63,391 bases of DNA from Bacteroidota bacterium. Its GTDB lineage: Bacteria; Bacteroidota; Ignavibacteria; Palsa-1295. A program made the position numbers and the translations under genes. Every line of letters starts with the position of its first letter. Within the stretch, counting starts at the first letter, position 1. Below the pieces are notes generated by a model. The model had not been told where the DNA came from. It worked only from the letters and a program-made list of their open reading frames with translations, and searched no databases. Shown here in pieces: positions 51,326 to 61,382 of this stretch. The stretch lies in contig JAJPIQ010000054.1 of the NCBI GenBank assembly GCA_021324685.1, positions 1 to 63,391 of the forward strand. The letters run 5' to 3'.

Positions 51326-52866
51326 TGCCGAACTTCGAGCGAAATACGTCGGAATCGATCACTCCCTCCCGCGTGGCGGCGGGCGGTGTTCCGATCGGCG
51401 CTTCCGGCTTCAACCATCGGCGGACGGCCAGCGCGGCATTCCTCAACTTCCTTCAGTTCGTTACGGACCTCGTGCTGCTCAACGTGACCTATCACGTGAT
51501 GCTGCTCGTCCGCTTTGGCGCGTTCTTCGCCCAAAGCCCCGAACGCCTGCGCGGCGCACCCTGGTCGATCTATGCCGAGCTGGAAATCTTTATGAACGTC
51601 TTCTGGGCGGCGCTGGCGGTCATGATGCGTGTGTACCGACGCCCTGCGTCCGCGCATGAAACGAACGGTTATTCCACGCTCGAAGAAATTCGTTCCGTTG
51701 GCCGCGCCGGGATCCTGCTCTCGGGAAGTTTATTGCTCGTGATTGTTGCACAAGGCGGTTACGATTTTTATTCGCGGCTCTTTCTCGCCTATTTGCTGCC
51801 CGCGATCCCGCTCGTCCTCATTGGCATGCGCATCGTTTCGCAATCGGCACGCGCGACCGTACGGCAGCAAAAATCGCCGAGAAAAAATATTCTTGTGATC
51901 GGCGCCGGAAGTTTTGGGGAGCGATTTTATGAGACCGTCCGCCGCGAACCGGCCTATGGCTATCGCGTGCTCGGCTTTTTAGATGACGATCGAACGGCCA
52001 GCGGCGTGCCGTCGATGGTACTCGGAACTCTTCGCGATCTGGACCGCGTCGCGAGCCGTGAGACCGTCGATGAAGTCGTCATCGCGCTGCCGGATGCCCC
52101 CGACGAGACGATTGCGAAGCTCGTCACCGAATGCGAAAACCGCTGCATTCGGGTCGCATTGCTTCCTACACCGGACGACCTTGCCTATGGTCCGCTTGCG
52201 TCGCGCACGATCGAACGCGTCGGCGAATTTTCGCTCGTGCGCATGCGCGAAGCGCCGCTCGACGTATGGTCCAACCGTGTGATCAAACGGGCGTTCGACA
52301 TCGCATTCAGCCTGGTCGTGCTGCTCCTCATTTTCCCGGTCGTCCTGGCCATAAGCGCGATCTTTATCAAATTAAGTTCTCGCGGGCCGATCTTTTTCAA
52401 ACAAGCCCGCACCGGTGAGGACGGTCGGACCTTCACCTGCTTTAAGTTCCGTACGATGCGCGAGGACGCCTTTGCCGCCCATACGGTGCAAGCATCCCGC
52501 AACGATCCCCGCCTGACGGCCTTCGGCCGCCTGCTGCGACGCACGAGCATGGACGAACTGCCACAGTTTTGGAATGTACTAAAAGGCGAGATGTCCGTCG
52601 TCGGTCCGCGGCCGCACATGCTTAAGCACACCGAAGATTACCGCAAGATCATCGCCCAATATATGGTGCGGCATTTTGTAAAACCGGGGCTCACCGGCTG
52701 GGCGCAGGTAAACGGCTGGCGTGGCGGGACCCGAACTCCGGAAGCGATGCAGCGCCGCATCGAGCACGATCTTTATTACATCGAGAACTGGTCCTTTCTG
52801 TTCGATCTCACGATCGTTGCCCGCACCGTCCTCTGCGTATTACGTGGCGATAAGAACGCGTATTGA
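51325..52866 (+). CDS. polyprenyl-phosphate glycosylphosphotransferase (WcaJ/EpsL-like)
   Basis: From ATG 51325 the product has 513 residues: four or five N-terminal membrane helices (about 40-175), a CoA-binding-3 domain with VIGAGSFGERFYETVRREP, and the C-terminal bacterial sugar transferase domain. The latter contains DELPQFWNVLKGEMSVVGPR and FVKPGLTGWAQVNG. It transfers a hexose-1-phosphate to undecaprenyl phosphate, the priming step of exopolysaccharide repeat synthesis. The start codon overlaps the stop of the preceding gene by one base. Confidence 0.92.
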   Translation: MPNFERNTSESITPSRVAAGGVPIGASGFNHRRTASAAFLNFLQFVTDLVLLNVTYHVMLLVRFGAFFAQSPERLRGAPWSIYAELEIFMNVFWAALAVMMRVYRRPASAHETNGYSTLEEIRSVGRAGILLSGSLLLVIVAQGGYDFYSRLFLAYLLPAIPLVLIGMRIVSQSARATVRQQKSPRKNILVIGAGSFGERFYETVRREPAYGYRVLGFLDDDRTASGVPSMVLGTLRDLDRVASRETVDEVVIALPDAPDETIAKLVTECENRCIRVALLPTPDDLAYGPLASRTIERVGEFSLVRMREAPLDVWSNRVIKRAFDIAFSLVVLLLIFPVVLAISAIFIKLSSRGPIFFKQARTGEDGRTFTCFKFRTMREDAFAAHTVQASRNDPRLTAFGRLLRRTSMDELPQFWNVLKGEMSVVGPRPHMLKHTEDYRKIIAQYMVRHFVKPGLTGWAQVNGWRGGTRTPEAMQRRIEHDLYYIENWSFLFDLTIVARTVLCVLRGDKNAY

Positions 52867-52894
52867 AACGCGGGGCCAAGAACGCGTATCGAAA
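52852..52894 (+). repeat. direct duplication over a stop codon
   Basis: AAGAACGCGTATTGAAA (52852-52868, with the real TGA) recurs as AAGAACGCGTATCGAAA (52878-52894), period 26. The copy lies in the spacer. Confidence 0.85.
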
Positions 52895-52916
52895 AATCGG
52901 AATTAAGATTGAAGGC

Positions 52917-52940
52917 TTAAGAGTTATGATGAACTCTTAA
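52917..52940 (+). terminator. hairpin after the sugar transferase gene
   Basis: TTAAGAGTT (52917-52925) pairs with AACTCTTAA (52932-52940) across a 6-base loop; a T-rich run starts 8 bases later. It is a weak Rho-independent terminator. Confidence 0.5.
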
Positions 52941-52955
52941 ACGTTATCTTTTTTC

Positions 52956-54002
52956 TTGGAAACCTATTCTGTTGGTATTGTGGGCGCGACCGGCGCCGTC
53001 GGCACGGAAATGCTTCGCGTGCTCGAAACGCGCGCTTTCCCGGTTCGGGAACTTCATCTTTTTGCCAGCGATCGCTCCGCCGGGAAACAACTGTCTTTCT
53101 GCGGGCGTACGATCGCGCTCGAACGCCTCACGCGAGAGTCGTTTCAAGGACTTGACCTTGCGCTCTTCAGTGCCGGCAGCGAGATCAGCAAACAGTGGCG
53201 CTCCGCCGCCGAAGAGGCTGGCTGCATAATCATCGATAACTCGAGTGCATTTCGAATGGAATCCGGCGTTCCGCTTGTCATTCCAGAAATCAACGCCACC
53301 GACCTTCGCTCGCACCACGGTGTCATCGCCGTTCCGAACTGCTCGACGATCATAATGCTCATGGCGGTCGCACCGCTCATGACATTCGGGAAAATCAAGC
53401 GTATCGTTGTCTCGACGTATCAGGCGGTGAGCGGCGCCGGAGCGAAAGCCATGCAGGAACTCGAACGACAGGTCCATGACTACCTGCTCGGCCGGCCGTC
53501 TGAAGGTTCCGTATTTCCCCACCCCATTGCCTTCAATCTCTTTTGCCATAATTCCGCCGTGAATGAAGCCGGGTATAATGGTGAAGAATGGAAAATGATC
53601 CAGGAGACGAAAAAGATTTTGCACGACGAACGTATGCAGGTGACCGCCACGTGCGTCCGCGTTCCTGTTTTTCGCGCACACTCCGAGAGCATTAACATCG
53701 AGTTCGAAGGAGCGCGGCCCTCGCTCGATGCGGCGCGCACCGCCCTTGGTGAGTTCCCAGGCGTTCGCGTAATGGACGACCGCAACGGTAATCATTTCCC
53801 GATGCCGAACGAGGCCAGCGGCATCTTCGACGTGCTCGTCGGCCACCTTCGGCATGATGTCAGCAATCCTCATGCGATCGATCTCTTCGCGAGCGGAGAC
53901 CAGCTCTTAAAAGGTGCCGCGCTCGATGCGGTCCAGATCGCCGAAAGCCTGATTGCACAGGGTCTGCTGCAGGCAAAATACGAAACAGCGCTCTCGTCTT
54001 AA
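52956..54002 (+). CDS. asd: aspartate-semialdehyde dehydrogenase
   Basis: The 348-residue enzyme reduces aspartyl-phosphate to the semialdehyde for Lys, Thr and Met synthesis and for meso-diaminopimelate. The NADP motif is VGIVGATGAVGTEMLRVL, and the catalytic Cys is in VIAVPNCSTI. QAVSGAGAKAMQEL is also diagnostic. Translation begins at TTG (52956), since no ATG precedes the Rossmann strand in frame. Confidence 0.94.
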   Translation: METYSVGIVGATGAVGTEMLRVLETRAFPVRELHLFASDRSAGKQLSFCGRTIALERLTRESFQGLDLALFSAGSEISKQWRSAAEEAGCIIIDNSSAFRMESGVPLVIPEINATDLRSHHGVIAVPNCSTIIMLMAVAPLMTFGKIKRIVVSTYQAVSGAGAKAMQELERQVHDYLLGRPSEGSVFPHPIAFNLFCHNSAVNEAGYNGEEWKMIQETKKILHDERMQVTATCVRVPVFRAHSESINIEFEGARPSLDAARTALGEFPGVRVMDDRNGNHFPMPNEASGIFDVLVGHLRHDVSNPHAIDLFASGDQLLKGAALDAVQIAESLIAQGLLQAKYETALSS

Positions 54003-54056
54003 CGTCCACGATACGGACCGTGGCACCCGTCCGGCCCTTGCCGAATTTCAATCCCA

Positions 54057-55355
54057 ATGCCGGAACCTGCACTTCCCATACTACGTCCGCAAGCCGAAAA
54101 ATTCCAGAGGCTTTCGGTACGGAATGACCGTCGCAATTTCCGGCTCGGCATCACGAATGGAGTGCTCTATGGCTTGGGAACGTATTTCGTTTCGCACTCG
54201 ACCGTCATTCCCAGCTTTTTTTCGCATCTCACCCACTCGAGCGCCCTGATCGGCTTCGTTTCGCAGTTCGAGACGATCGGCTGGTATTTACCCCAGTTCG
54301 TGGCGGCCTCGTTCGTCGTTCACCTGCCGAAAAAGTTACCGTTGTACCGGGTCGGCTGGTGGATTCGGGGGTTCGCCTTGTTCGCGCTGGCCGGAGTTAC
54401 GCTCATGCAGCCCTCTGCGGGACTGCTCCTTGCTTTCAGCATTTTCTTTTATGCGCTCTTTGCCGGCGGGGCGGGATTGAGCGGAGTGGTTTTTCTCGAG
54501 TTGGTAGCAAAAACGATCCCGGAGCGGCGGCGCGGTCGATTCTTCGGCCTGCGGCTTTCGCTCGCTTCGCTCCTTTCCATCACGGTGGGCGCGGCGACGA
54601 TCTCGATCTTTTTAAAAGGATCTCCTTTCCCCAAAAATTTTGGGATCGTGTTTCTCGTCGGCGCTGCGATCGTAACGATTGGGCTCGGTTTTATGGCCGC
54701 GATGCGGGAACCACGATCCAAAAGCGTTCCCGATGAGCGGACGCTGCGCGAGCACATGCGCGAAGGATGGAGCATCTATCGAACAGACCCCCGTTTTGCC
54801 AAATATCTGCATACCCGCCTGGTCCTCGGCACGTGGACGATCGGAGTCCCGTTCCTGGTCCTGTTCGCCCACCGGAAGCTCGGATTCCAGACCAGCGATC
54901 TTGGGATCTTCATCGCCGCCGATTGCACGGGCATCCTCCTTGGGAATTTTCTTTGGGAATACCTGACCGACCGGAAGAGCGCCAAAGCCTGTCTCGAAAC
55001 GGCGACGTTGTTTGCGGTCCTGCTTCCGTTTGTTGTCCTCTTGTACGTCTTCTTTCCGCTGCCACGGCTCGGATATGCGATCGTGTTCGCGCTTGCGGCC
55101 GCCGTCGATGCCGGAACGACGATCGGTGGAATGACCTACCTGATCGAACTTAGCCCCACGCACGATCGCGCGACCTATATCGGCCTTTTCAACTCCATGA
55201 TGGCGCTCCCGTGCTTTCTCGCGGCGGTCGCGGGCGCATTGCTCGACCTGGCCGGATTCGGTCTGCTTTACGCGATCCTTTTTGCGCTCGCAATCGTCGC
55301 CCTGATGATGATGCGCCGCCTGGAACGGGTACCGGCGGCGGCCCCTACGCGGTAA
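54057..55355 (+). CDS. major facilitator superfamily transporter
   Basis: The 432-residue product has about twelve hydrophobic segments with cytoplasmic basic loops such as AKTIPERRRGRFFGLRLSLA between TM4 and TM5 and a long central loop. A substrate signature is not recognisable. It ends 35 bases before the HemX-like gene and could be read into the haem operon; a porphyrin or iron-related role would then be possible, but that is a guess. Confidence 0.8.
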   Translation: MPEPALPILRPQAEKFQRLSVRNDRRNFRLGITNGVLYGLGTYFVSHSTVIPSFFSHLTHSSALIGFVSQFETIGWYLPQFVAASFVVHLPKKLPLYRVGWWIRGFALFALAGVTLMQPSAGLLLAFSIFFYALFAGGAGLSGVVFLELVAKTIPERRRGRFFGLRLSLASLLSITVGAATISIFLKGSPFPKNFGIVFLVGAAIVTIGLGFMAAMREPRSKSVPDERTLREHMREGWSIYRTDPRFAKYLHTRLVLGTWTIGVPFLVLFAHRKLGFQTSDLGIFIAADCTGILLGNFLWEYLTDRKSAKACLETATLFAVLLPFVVLLYVFFPLPRLGYAIVFALAAAVDAGTTIGGMTYLIELSPTHDRATYIGLFNSMMALPCFLAAVAGALLDLAGFGLLYAILFALAIVALMMMRRLERVPAAAPTR

Positions 55356-55390
55356 CGTTTTTTGTACTCCGGCTGTTTTCGGTCTTCAGC

Positions 55391-56245
55391 ATGGAAGCTC
55401 TCGTCACGACGCTCCGGGTCCTCCTGCCCGCCGTCTATGCGGGCCTCACGCTGTATTTTGCCCGGACGTTTTTTCGCACCGTCAGCCAAACCGAACGATT
55501 GAAGTATGCCGTCCCGGCGGCCTACCTCGTGCTGGCGCTCCACGCGGTCTATATCGGGACCTACACGGCAGTTTACCATCACGACCTGGTCGCGACGGTC
55601 TATGAGCTTTTTTCCCTGTTAGCGTTTACGCTCTTTGCGGTGTACGTCTTTGCCGAGCTGCGTACATCGCGGGAAACGTCGGGAACCGGTTTCTTCGTAA
55701 CGGCCGTCTCCTTTCTGCTGCAGCTCGTTTCCTCGATAACGATTTCCGGCGAGACGATCGTCGAAACGCGGACGATCCTCCGGGACCCGATCTTCAATCT
55801 TCACGTGACGACCTCGATCTTCGGTTATGCCGCGCTCATGCTCGCGGCGATCTATGGCAGCCTCTATCTTCTACTCTATCGCGCCATTCGTAGGAACGAA
55901 TTTGGCGCGATCTTCGAACATATTCCGAGCCTCGAACGATTGGAGCGATACGGACTTCGGGCAACGGCCTTTGGATTCATCTTCCTTACGTTTTCGATCG
56001 CACTGGGAGCCGTGCTCTATACCCGCATTCCGCTCGGCGTAAGCACGGCACAGTTCCTGACCGACCCCAAGGTGTTGATGACCCTCCTCGTCTGGCTTCT
56101 CTTCGGCGTGACGCTGCTCGTCCGCAAGGTCGTTCACCTGGAAGGCCGCCGGCTCGTCCTTTTCTGGATGTCCGGCTTTGCACTCACGATCCTTTCGATG
56201 ACGATTGTGAATTGGATCGGCACTTCGTTCCATAGTTTTCTTTGA
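55391..56245 (+). CDS. hemX: HemX/CcsA-like cytochrome c assembly membrane protein
   Basis: From ATG 55391 the product has 284 residues and eight hydrophobic segments. It resembles the CcsA/HemX group: FNLHVTTSIFGYAALMLAAI holds a conserved His, and FGVTLLVRKVVHLEGRR gives another His late in the chain. In Bacillus and many Bacteroidota hemX sits immediately before hemA and modulates or exports haem. Here hemA follows after 18 bases. The WWD haem-binding motif of full CcsA is not visible. Confidence 0.82.
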   Translation: MEALVTTLRVLLPAVYAGLTLYFARTFFRTVSQTERLKYAVPAAYLVLALHAVYIGTYTAVYHHDLVATVYELFSLLAFTLFAVYVFAELRTSRETSGTGFFVTAVSFLLQLVSSITISGETIVETRTILRDPIFNLHVTTSIFGYAALMLAAIYGSLYLLLYRAIRRNEFGAIFEHIPSLERLERYGLRATAFGFIFLTFSIALGAVLYTRIPLGVSTAQFLTDPKVLMTLLVWLLFGVTLLVRKVVHLEGRRLVLFWMSGFALTILSMTIVNWIGTSFHSFL

Positions 56246-56263
56246 CCTTCCCTCCACGACTCG

Positions 56264-57565
56264 ATGCCGCACTCCCTGATTGCCGTTAGCATTTCCCACC
56301 AGCGTGCGCCGGTGGAAGTACGCGAGCAACTGGAACTTTCAGAAGCCGAACGGACGGCGGTGCTGGGGGAACTTCGCGAACTGGGTGCCGAAGCGCTCGT
56401 ACTTTCGACCTGCAATCGGACCGAAATCTATGCCGGACTGAACGAATCGGATTCGCTCGAAAGCGACCGTCTGGTCCATGCCGTACTCGATCGGAAACGT
56501 GTTTCGCGCGAGACCTTCGCACCCTATTTCGAGCACTACACGGCGTCGAGTGCCATCCGGCAACTCTTTCGCGTGACGGCCGGGATCGATTCGCAGATCC
56601 TGGGCGATCAGCAAATTTTTGCGCAGGTCAAGGAAGCGTTTCGGAAAAGCCAGGAAACGGAAGCCTCCGGAGCGTTCCTGGGCAAGCTCGCGCAGGCAGC
56701 GTTTCGCGTTGGGAAACGGGTCATTTCCGAAACGTCGCTCTTCGAAGGTGCGGCAACGGTGTCCTATGCCGCGGTGGAATTCGCTCGAAAAATTTACGAT
56801 GACCTTCGATTTCGGCATGTGCTCGTGATCGGGGCCGGCGAAACCGGAGAACTCACCGCGAAGCATTTTGCCGAACGCCATGCCGGACGCATCACGGTCG
56901 CCAACCGCAGTCCGGAACGCGCGCGGGAACTTGCGGATCGCGTCCGCTTGCAGGCACCGGAGATCCCGATCGAAACGATCTCGCTCGCCGCGCTCGATGA
57001 CGTGCTTCCGCTCGCCGATATTATCGTTTCGGCGACCTCCGCGCCGGATTACGTCCTCACCGAACCGGCCTTGAAAGCGGCGATGGCAAAGCGGACGTCA
57101 TCTTCCCCTCTTGTGATGATCGATATCGCCGTTCCGCGAGACATCGATCCGGCCGTCGGTTCGCTTTCGAACGTATTCCTGAAGGACATCGACGATCTTC
57201 GCACGATCGTGGACCGCAACACCGAACGCCGGCGCTTAGAAGTTCCCAAGGCCGAAGCCATCATCGAAGAAGAGATCGAACGCTTCCTCTCCGGCATTGC
57301 CCGGCTCGAAGCGGGACCGACCATCAAAGAATTGCGCGACCGGTTCGAGGCCGTTCGCAAAGAAGAGCTCGACCGAAATCGGCACAAACTCGATGAACGC
57401 TCGTTCGCGCTCGTCGAAGAAATGTCGCGCCGTATGATGAACCGGCTGCTGCACCAACCGACCGTATCACTCAAGGAAGTGAACGGTGCGGACCGTGACC
57501 CGGACGCGCTTTCGCGAATCGCACTCGCCCGCGAACTCTTCGGGCTCGATAAGGACGAACACTAA
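56264..57565 (+). CDS. hemA: glutamyl-tRNA reductase
   Basis: The 433-residue enzyme reduces glutamyl-tRNA to glutamate-1-semialdehyde, the first committed step of C5-pathway tetrapyrroles. The catalytic Cys is C50 in LVLSTCNRTEIYA; the NADP segment VLVIGAGETGELTAKHF and the C-terminal dimerisation helices are present. The length is normal. hemC follows 8 bases later. Confidence 0.96.
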   Translation: MPHSLIAVSISHQRAPVEVREQLELSEAERTAVLGELRELGAEALVLSTCNRTEIYAGLNESDSLESDRLVHAVLDRKRVSRETFAPYFEHYTASSAIRQLFRVTAGIDSQILGDQQIFAQVKEAFRKSQETEASGAFLGKLAQAAFRVGKRVISETSLFEGAATVSYAAVEFARKIYDDLRFRHVLVIGAGETGELTAKHFAERHAGRITVANRSPERARELADRVRLQAPEIPIETISLAALDDVLPLADIIVSATSAPDYVLTEPALKAAMAKRTSSSPLVMIDIAVPRDIDPAVGSLSNVFLKDIDDLRTIVDRNTERRRLEVPKAEAIIEEEIERFLSGIARLEAGPTIKELRDRFEAVRKEELDRNRHKLDERSFALVEEMSRRMMNRLLHQPTVSLKEVNGADRDPDALSRIALARELFGLDKDEH

Positions 57566-57573
57566 ATTTAGCT

Positions 57574-58563
57574 GTGACGAAACAACGACTGATTATCGGT
57601 TCCCGTGGAAGCGACCTCGCCCTCTGGCAGGCGCATCACGTTGAAGCCCTGCTGAAACAACAGTTCCCGTCGCTCGAAGTAACGATCGAGATCATTCATA
57701 CGACGGGCGATAAAAACCTGGCCGACTCCCTTTCGGAGATCGGCGGCAAGGGGGTCTTTACGAAAGAGATCGAGCAGGCCCTGCTCGACCGGACGATCGA
57801 TATTGCCGTCCACAGCCTCAAAGACCTTCCGACGGTCCTTCCCGATGGCCTCCGGCTCGGCGCGGTTCCCATGCGTGCGAGTGTGCAGGATGTTTTTTTA
57901 TCGAGGGATAAGAATACCACCTTGCTGGACCTTCCGGACGGCGCTTCGGTCGCGACCGGCAGCCTGCGCCGAAAAGCTCAGTTGCTCGCAAAGCGGCCCG
58001 ACTTTCGAATTGTCGATATTCGCGGCAATGTGCCGACGCGGATTCGAAAGCTGATGGAATCGAACTGGGACGGCATGGTGCTTGCGAAGGCGGGCCTGGA
58101 GCGGCTCGACCTAATGGAGCATGTTGTACACGAAATTTCGATGGAATGGGTCCTTCCGGCCGTAGGGCAAGGCGCGCTCGGCATCGAATGCCGATCGGAC
58201 GACCGGGACACACTCACTTTGCTCGAAGGACTGGAACACCCCTTCACGCGCGCGGCCGTTACGGCCGAACGCGCACTGCTGGCCTCATTAGGCGGAGGAT
58301 GTCAGGTGCCGATCGGGGCCTACGGAAAAATTATCGGAGGGACATTGGAGCTTTCCGCGTGCGTTGCTGCGCTGGACGGGACGTCGATCGTCCGTGGCGT
58401 TCATACCGGGACGCCGAAAGAGCCGGAACGGATCGGGAATGAACTTGCGCAAACGCTGATCGCTATGGGCGGGAAGGAATTACTCGAAGATGGATCTCGG
58501 GATGCTTCCGGTTTTTGGACAGCTTCGGATGCGCTCGGGTCCGACCCCAATCCGGAGGCCTAA
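57574..58563 (+). CDS. hemC: porphobilinogen deaminase (hydroxymethylbilane synthase)
   Basis: The 329-residue product starts at GTG. It has IIGSRGSDLALWQAHHV, the catalytic Asp in SLKDLPTV (D84), TGSLRRKAQL and the dipyrromethane-cofactor Cys C243 in GGGCQVPIGAYG. It joins four porphobilinogens. Its TAA overlaps the hemD ATG by one base. hemB (PBG synthase) and hemL are not in the window. Confidence 0.96.
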   Translation: MTKQRLIIGSRGSDLALWQAHHVEALLKQQFPSLEVTIEIIHTTGDKNLADSLSEIGGKGVFTKEIEQALLDRTIDIAVHSLKDLPTVLPDGLRLGAVPMRASVQDVFLSRDKNTTLLDLPDGASVATGSLRRKAQLLAKRPDFRIVDIRGNVPTRIRKLMESNWDGMVLAKAGLERLDLMEHVVHEISMEWVLPAVGQGALGIECRSDDRDTLTLLEGLEHPFTRAAVTAERALLASLGGGCQVPIGAYGKIIGGTLELSACVAALDGTSIVRGVHTGTPKEPERIGNELAQTLIAMGGKELLEDGSRDASGFWTASDALGSDPNPEA

Positions 58564-59351
58564 TGCCGAACGTGCTGCTCACGCGCCCTCGGATTCGTTC
58601 TTCGGAGCAGGACGAACTCCATCGGCTGCTCACATCGGTCCGCATTACGGTCCATGAGCTGCCGATGATCTCGTTCGAGTTTCCGAAGGACCTCCGCGCG
58701 GTCGATCGTGCGCTTACCGGCGCGGCGGAAGGCGCGTTCTCGAGCATCATTCTTTCCAGCCCTACCTCCGTCCATTTTTTTGCGGAACGCGCGAACGAAC
58801 TCGGAATTTTAGAAGCGATCCGGCTCCACGCGCGCTTTGGCGCCGTGGGAATGGCAACGGCAAAGGAACTTTCACGCTTCTCGATCGAAGCCGGGCTACC
58901 CGTGCCGCTCCATGGCGGCGCGCATGAACTCGCCGCATCCTTCCAGACAAGTGCGCTCGAAGGCAAAGCGGTGCTCCTGCTGCAATCGCAGATCGGGCTC
59001 GACGTACTCGAACACGCGCTCACGGAAATGGGAGCGCATCCGGTACGTGTTACGCTTTATCATACGGAAGGGCCCACGCTCGGCGATGCGGCGCGCCTGC
59101 TGACCATGCTGGAGTCTGGCCCGCGGCCCGATGTGATCGCATTTTTTTCGCCATCGGCCGTCCAATATTTTGTTCGGACCCTTGCGGAAATGGCGAGTGG
59201 AATGTTACGTGAACTTCCGGCGCTGGCAACCATCGGGGAAACAACGGCCAAAGCAGTCGAGGAAGCACTGCACCGCCGGCCCGAGATCGTCGCGCGAAAG
59301 TCCGACCAGGCCAGTTTGGCAGAGGACATTATACGTTATCTACAATTGTGA
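58563..59351 (+). CDS. hemD: uroporphyrinogen-III synthase
   Basis: The 262-residue product is the fast-evolving HemD fold: start MPNVLLTRPRIRSSEQ, the segment SSIILSSPTSVHFFAERAN and, near the end, DVIAFFSPSAVQYFVRTLAE and ATIGETTAKAVEEA. It cyclises hydroxymethylbilane with D-ring inversion. Position between hemC and hemE makes the call firm despite low conservation. It overlaps hemE by 4 bases (GTGA). Confidence 0.9.
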   Translation: MPNVLLTRPRIRSSEQDELHRLLTSVRITVHELPMISFEFPKDLRAVDRALTGAAEGAFSSIILSSPTSVHFFAERANELGILEAIRLHARFGAVGMATAKELSRFSIEAGLPVPLHGGAHELAASFQTSALEGKAVLLLQSQIGLDVLEHALTEMGAHPVRVTLYHTEGPTLGDAARLLTMLESGPRPDVIAFFSPSAVQYFVRTLAEMASGMLRELPALATIGETTAKAVEEALHRRPEIVARKSDQASLAEDIIRYLQL

Positions 59352-60430
59352 GTGAATTAAAAAAATCGGTTGAATTAAAAAACGATCTTCTCGTCCGAGC
59401 GGCACGTATGGAACCGGTCGAGCGGGCGCCCGTCTGGTTCATGCGGCAGGCCGGACGCTACCTGCCGGAGTACCGCGCGATACGAGCGAAACATTCGTTC
59501 CTCGAAATGGTCCGGACGCCGGAACTCGCCGCCGAGGTGACCATTCAACCGGTCGATCTCGTCGGAGTCGATGCGGCGATCATTTTTTCGGATATTCTCG
59601 TCGTTCCGGAAGCGATGGGCATGGAACTGACGATCGAAGAGGGCCGCGGTCCCCGCTTTTCGGACCCCGTTCGGCTCTATAAACAGATCAAGGCGCTCAC
59701 CGATGCGAACATTGTCCAAAAGCTTTCTTATGTCACCGAGGCAATAAAGGTCACAAAAGAAAAACTGAATGGCCGCGTCCCGCTCATCGGATTTTCCGGC
59801 GCGCCATGGACCCTCTTTGCCTATATGGTCGAGGGCGAAGGCTCGAAGGATTTCCATCATGCCAAGCAGATGCTCTTTACCCGTTCGGAAGATGCACACC
59901 TTTTGCTTCGCAAACTCACCGACGCCGTTGCGCAATACCTGATCGCCCAGATCGAAGCCGGAGCGGATATCGTCCAGATCTTCGATACGTGGGCCGGCAT
60001 CCTTACACCGCACGATTTTCACGAGTTTTCGCTCGAATATATCGGCGAGATCATTCGGATCGTGAAGAACGAAACGCACCACGATGCCCCGATCGTCGTC
60101 TTTTGCAAAGGCGCGAACCATTCGCTTTCGGAGATCGCTGCGACCGGCTGCGATGTGATCGGGCTCGACTGGACCGTCGATCTTTCCGAAGCGAAGGCGC
60201 TCCTGGGCAATAGCATCGCACTCCAAGGGAACTTAGACCCGGCCGTGCTGTACGCGACGGAGGCGGTCATCGCAGAAAAAGTAGATGCGATCGCGCGGAG
60301 TATGGGCGGCCCTCGCGGTCATATCTTCAATCTCGGGCACGGCATTACGCCGGACGTCGATCCGGAAAACGCGCGCGCGTTCGTGCGCGCCGCAAAACAG
60401 GCCTATCGGAAAGAGACGGCCCACGCATGA
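59348..60430 (+). CDS. hemE: uroporphyrinogen decarboxylase
   Basis: The 360-residue product starts at GTG. It has the signature VWFMRQAGRYLPEYRAIR (29-46, with the essential Arg pair) and FSDILVVPEAMGM containing the catalytic Asp. GFSGAPWTLFAYMVEG is also characteristic. It removes four acetate carboxyls to make coproporphyrinogen III. Coupled at both ends by 4-base overlaps. Confidence 0.96.
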   Translation: MSELKKSVELKNDLLVRAARMEPVERAPVWFMRQAGRYLPEYRAIRAKHSFLEMVRTPELAAEVTIQPVDLVGVDAAIIFSDILVVPEAMGMELTIEEGRGPRFSDPVRLYKQIKALTDANIVQKLSYVTEAIKVTKEKLNGRVPLIGFSGAPWTLFAYMVEGEGSKDFHHAKQMLFTRSEDAHLLLRKLTDAVAQYLIAQIEAGADIVQIFDTWAGILTPHDFHEFSLEYIGEIIRIVKNETHHDAPIVVFCKGANHSLSEIAATGCDVIGLDWTVDLSEAKALLGNSIALQGNLDPAVLYATEAVIAEKVDAIARSMGGPRGHIFNLGHGITPDVDPENARAFVRAAKQAYRKETAHA

Positions 60431-61332
60431 GCATGGTCGAAGTTCAATACTCCCTTCGAACGCGCGCCGAAGAACTTTTTCGAGCGGTGCAAAATGAAAT
60501 TTGCTCGACGCTCGAAATTCTGGACGGCGCCGAAACATTCTTTCAGGAGACCTGGCACCGCCCGGGCGGCGGCGGAGGGCGCACGCGCATCCTGACCGAT
60601 GGCGCCGTCTTCGAAAAAGCGGGCGTGAACTTTTCCGCCGTCCATGGCGAAGCGCCCGAATCGACGGCGGATAAACACGTCTCCTTTTTTGCGACCGGTA
60701 TTTCGCTGGTGCTCCATCCGCGCTCGCCAAAAATTCCGACCGTCCATGCGAACTTCCGCTATTTCGAGCAATCGGACCGCGAAGCGTGGTTCGGCGGCGG
60801 CGCCGACCTTACGCCCTATTATCTCGACGAAGAAGATGCGTTCCATTTCCACCGGACGCTCAAGATCGCCTGCGATAAGCACGACCTGACCTATTATCCC
60901 CGATTTAAAAAATGGTGCGACGAGTATTTTTATATCAAGCACCGGGAAGAGACGCGCGGCATCGGCGGGATCTTTTTCGACCATCTTTCCGGTACCACCG
61001 CGCGGGAGCGGGAACAGTTATTCGCCTTCGTGCAGGACGCCGCCCATGCGTTCCTTCCGGCCTACGTTCCCATCGTTGAAAAACACCGGAACGAACCCTT
61101 CACCGAAGAGGAAAAACGCTGGCAGCTCCTCCGCCGCGGGCGTTACGTGGAGTTCAACCTGATCTACGACCGTGGCACCCGCTTCGGCCTCGAAACCAAC
61201 GGCCGCATCGAGAGCATCCTCATGAGCCTGCCCGCCGTCGCCCGCTGGGAGTACGACGTCCACCCCGCCCCCGGCTCGCCCGAAGCCGATCTCGAAGCCG
61301 TCCTACGCGAACCAAGAGAATGGGCGGTGTAA
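60427..61332 (+). CDS. hemF: oxygen-dependent coproporphyrinogen III oxidase
   Basis: The 301-residue enzyme decarboxylates two propionates with O2, giving protoporphyrinogen IX. Diagnostic segments are WHRPGGGGGRTRIL, AWFGGGADLTPYYLDEEDAF with HFHRTL, and GIGGIFFDHLSG. The O2 requirement supports an aerobic host; anaerobic HemN/HemZ and the final HemG/HemY and HemH steps are not here. The gene ends the operon; the next gene is convergent. Confidence 0.96.
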   Translation: MSMVEVQYSLRTRAEELFRAVQNEICSTLEILDGAETFFQETWHRPGGGGGRTRILTDGAVFEKAGVNFSAVHGEAPESTADKHVSFFATGISLVLHPRSPKIPTVHANFRYFEQSDREAWFGGGADLTPYYLDEEDAFHFHRTLKIACDKHDLTYYPRFKKWCDEYFYIKHREETRGIGGIFFDHLSGTTAREREQLFAFVQDAAHAFLPAYVPIVEKHRNEPFTEEEKRWQLLRRGRYVEFNLIYDRGTRFGLETNGRIESILMSLPAVARWEYDVHPAPGSPEADLEAVLREPREWAV

Positions 61333-61382
61333 GACGGAATATCCCCAACTTATCGAGCGCGTAAAAAAGGTTTTGTATATGA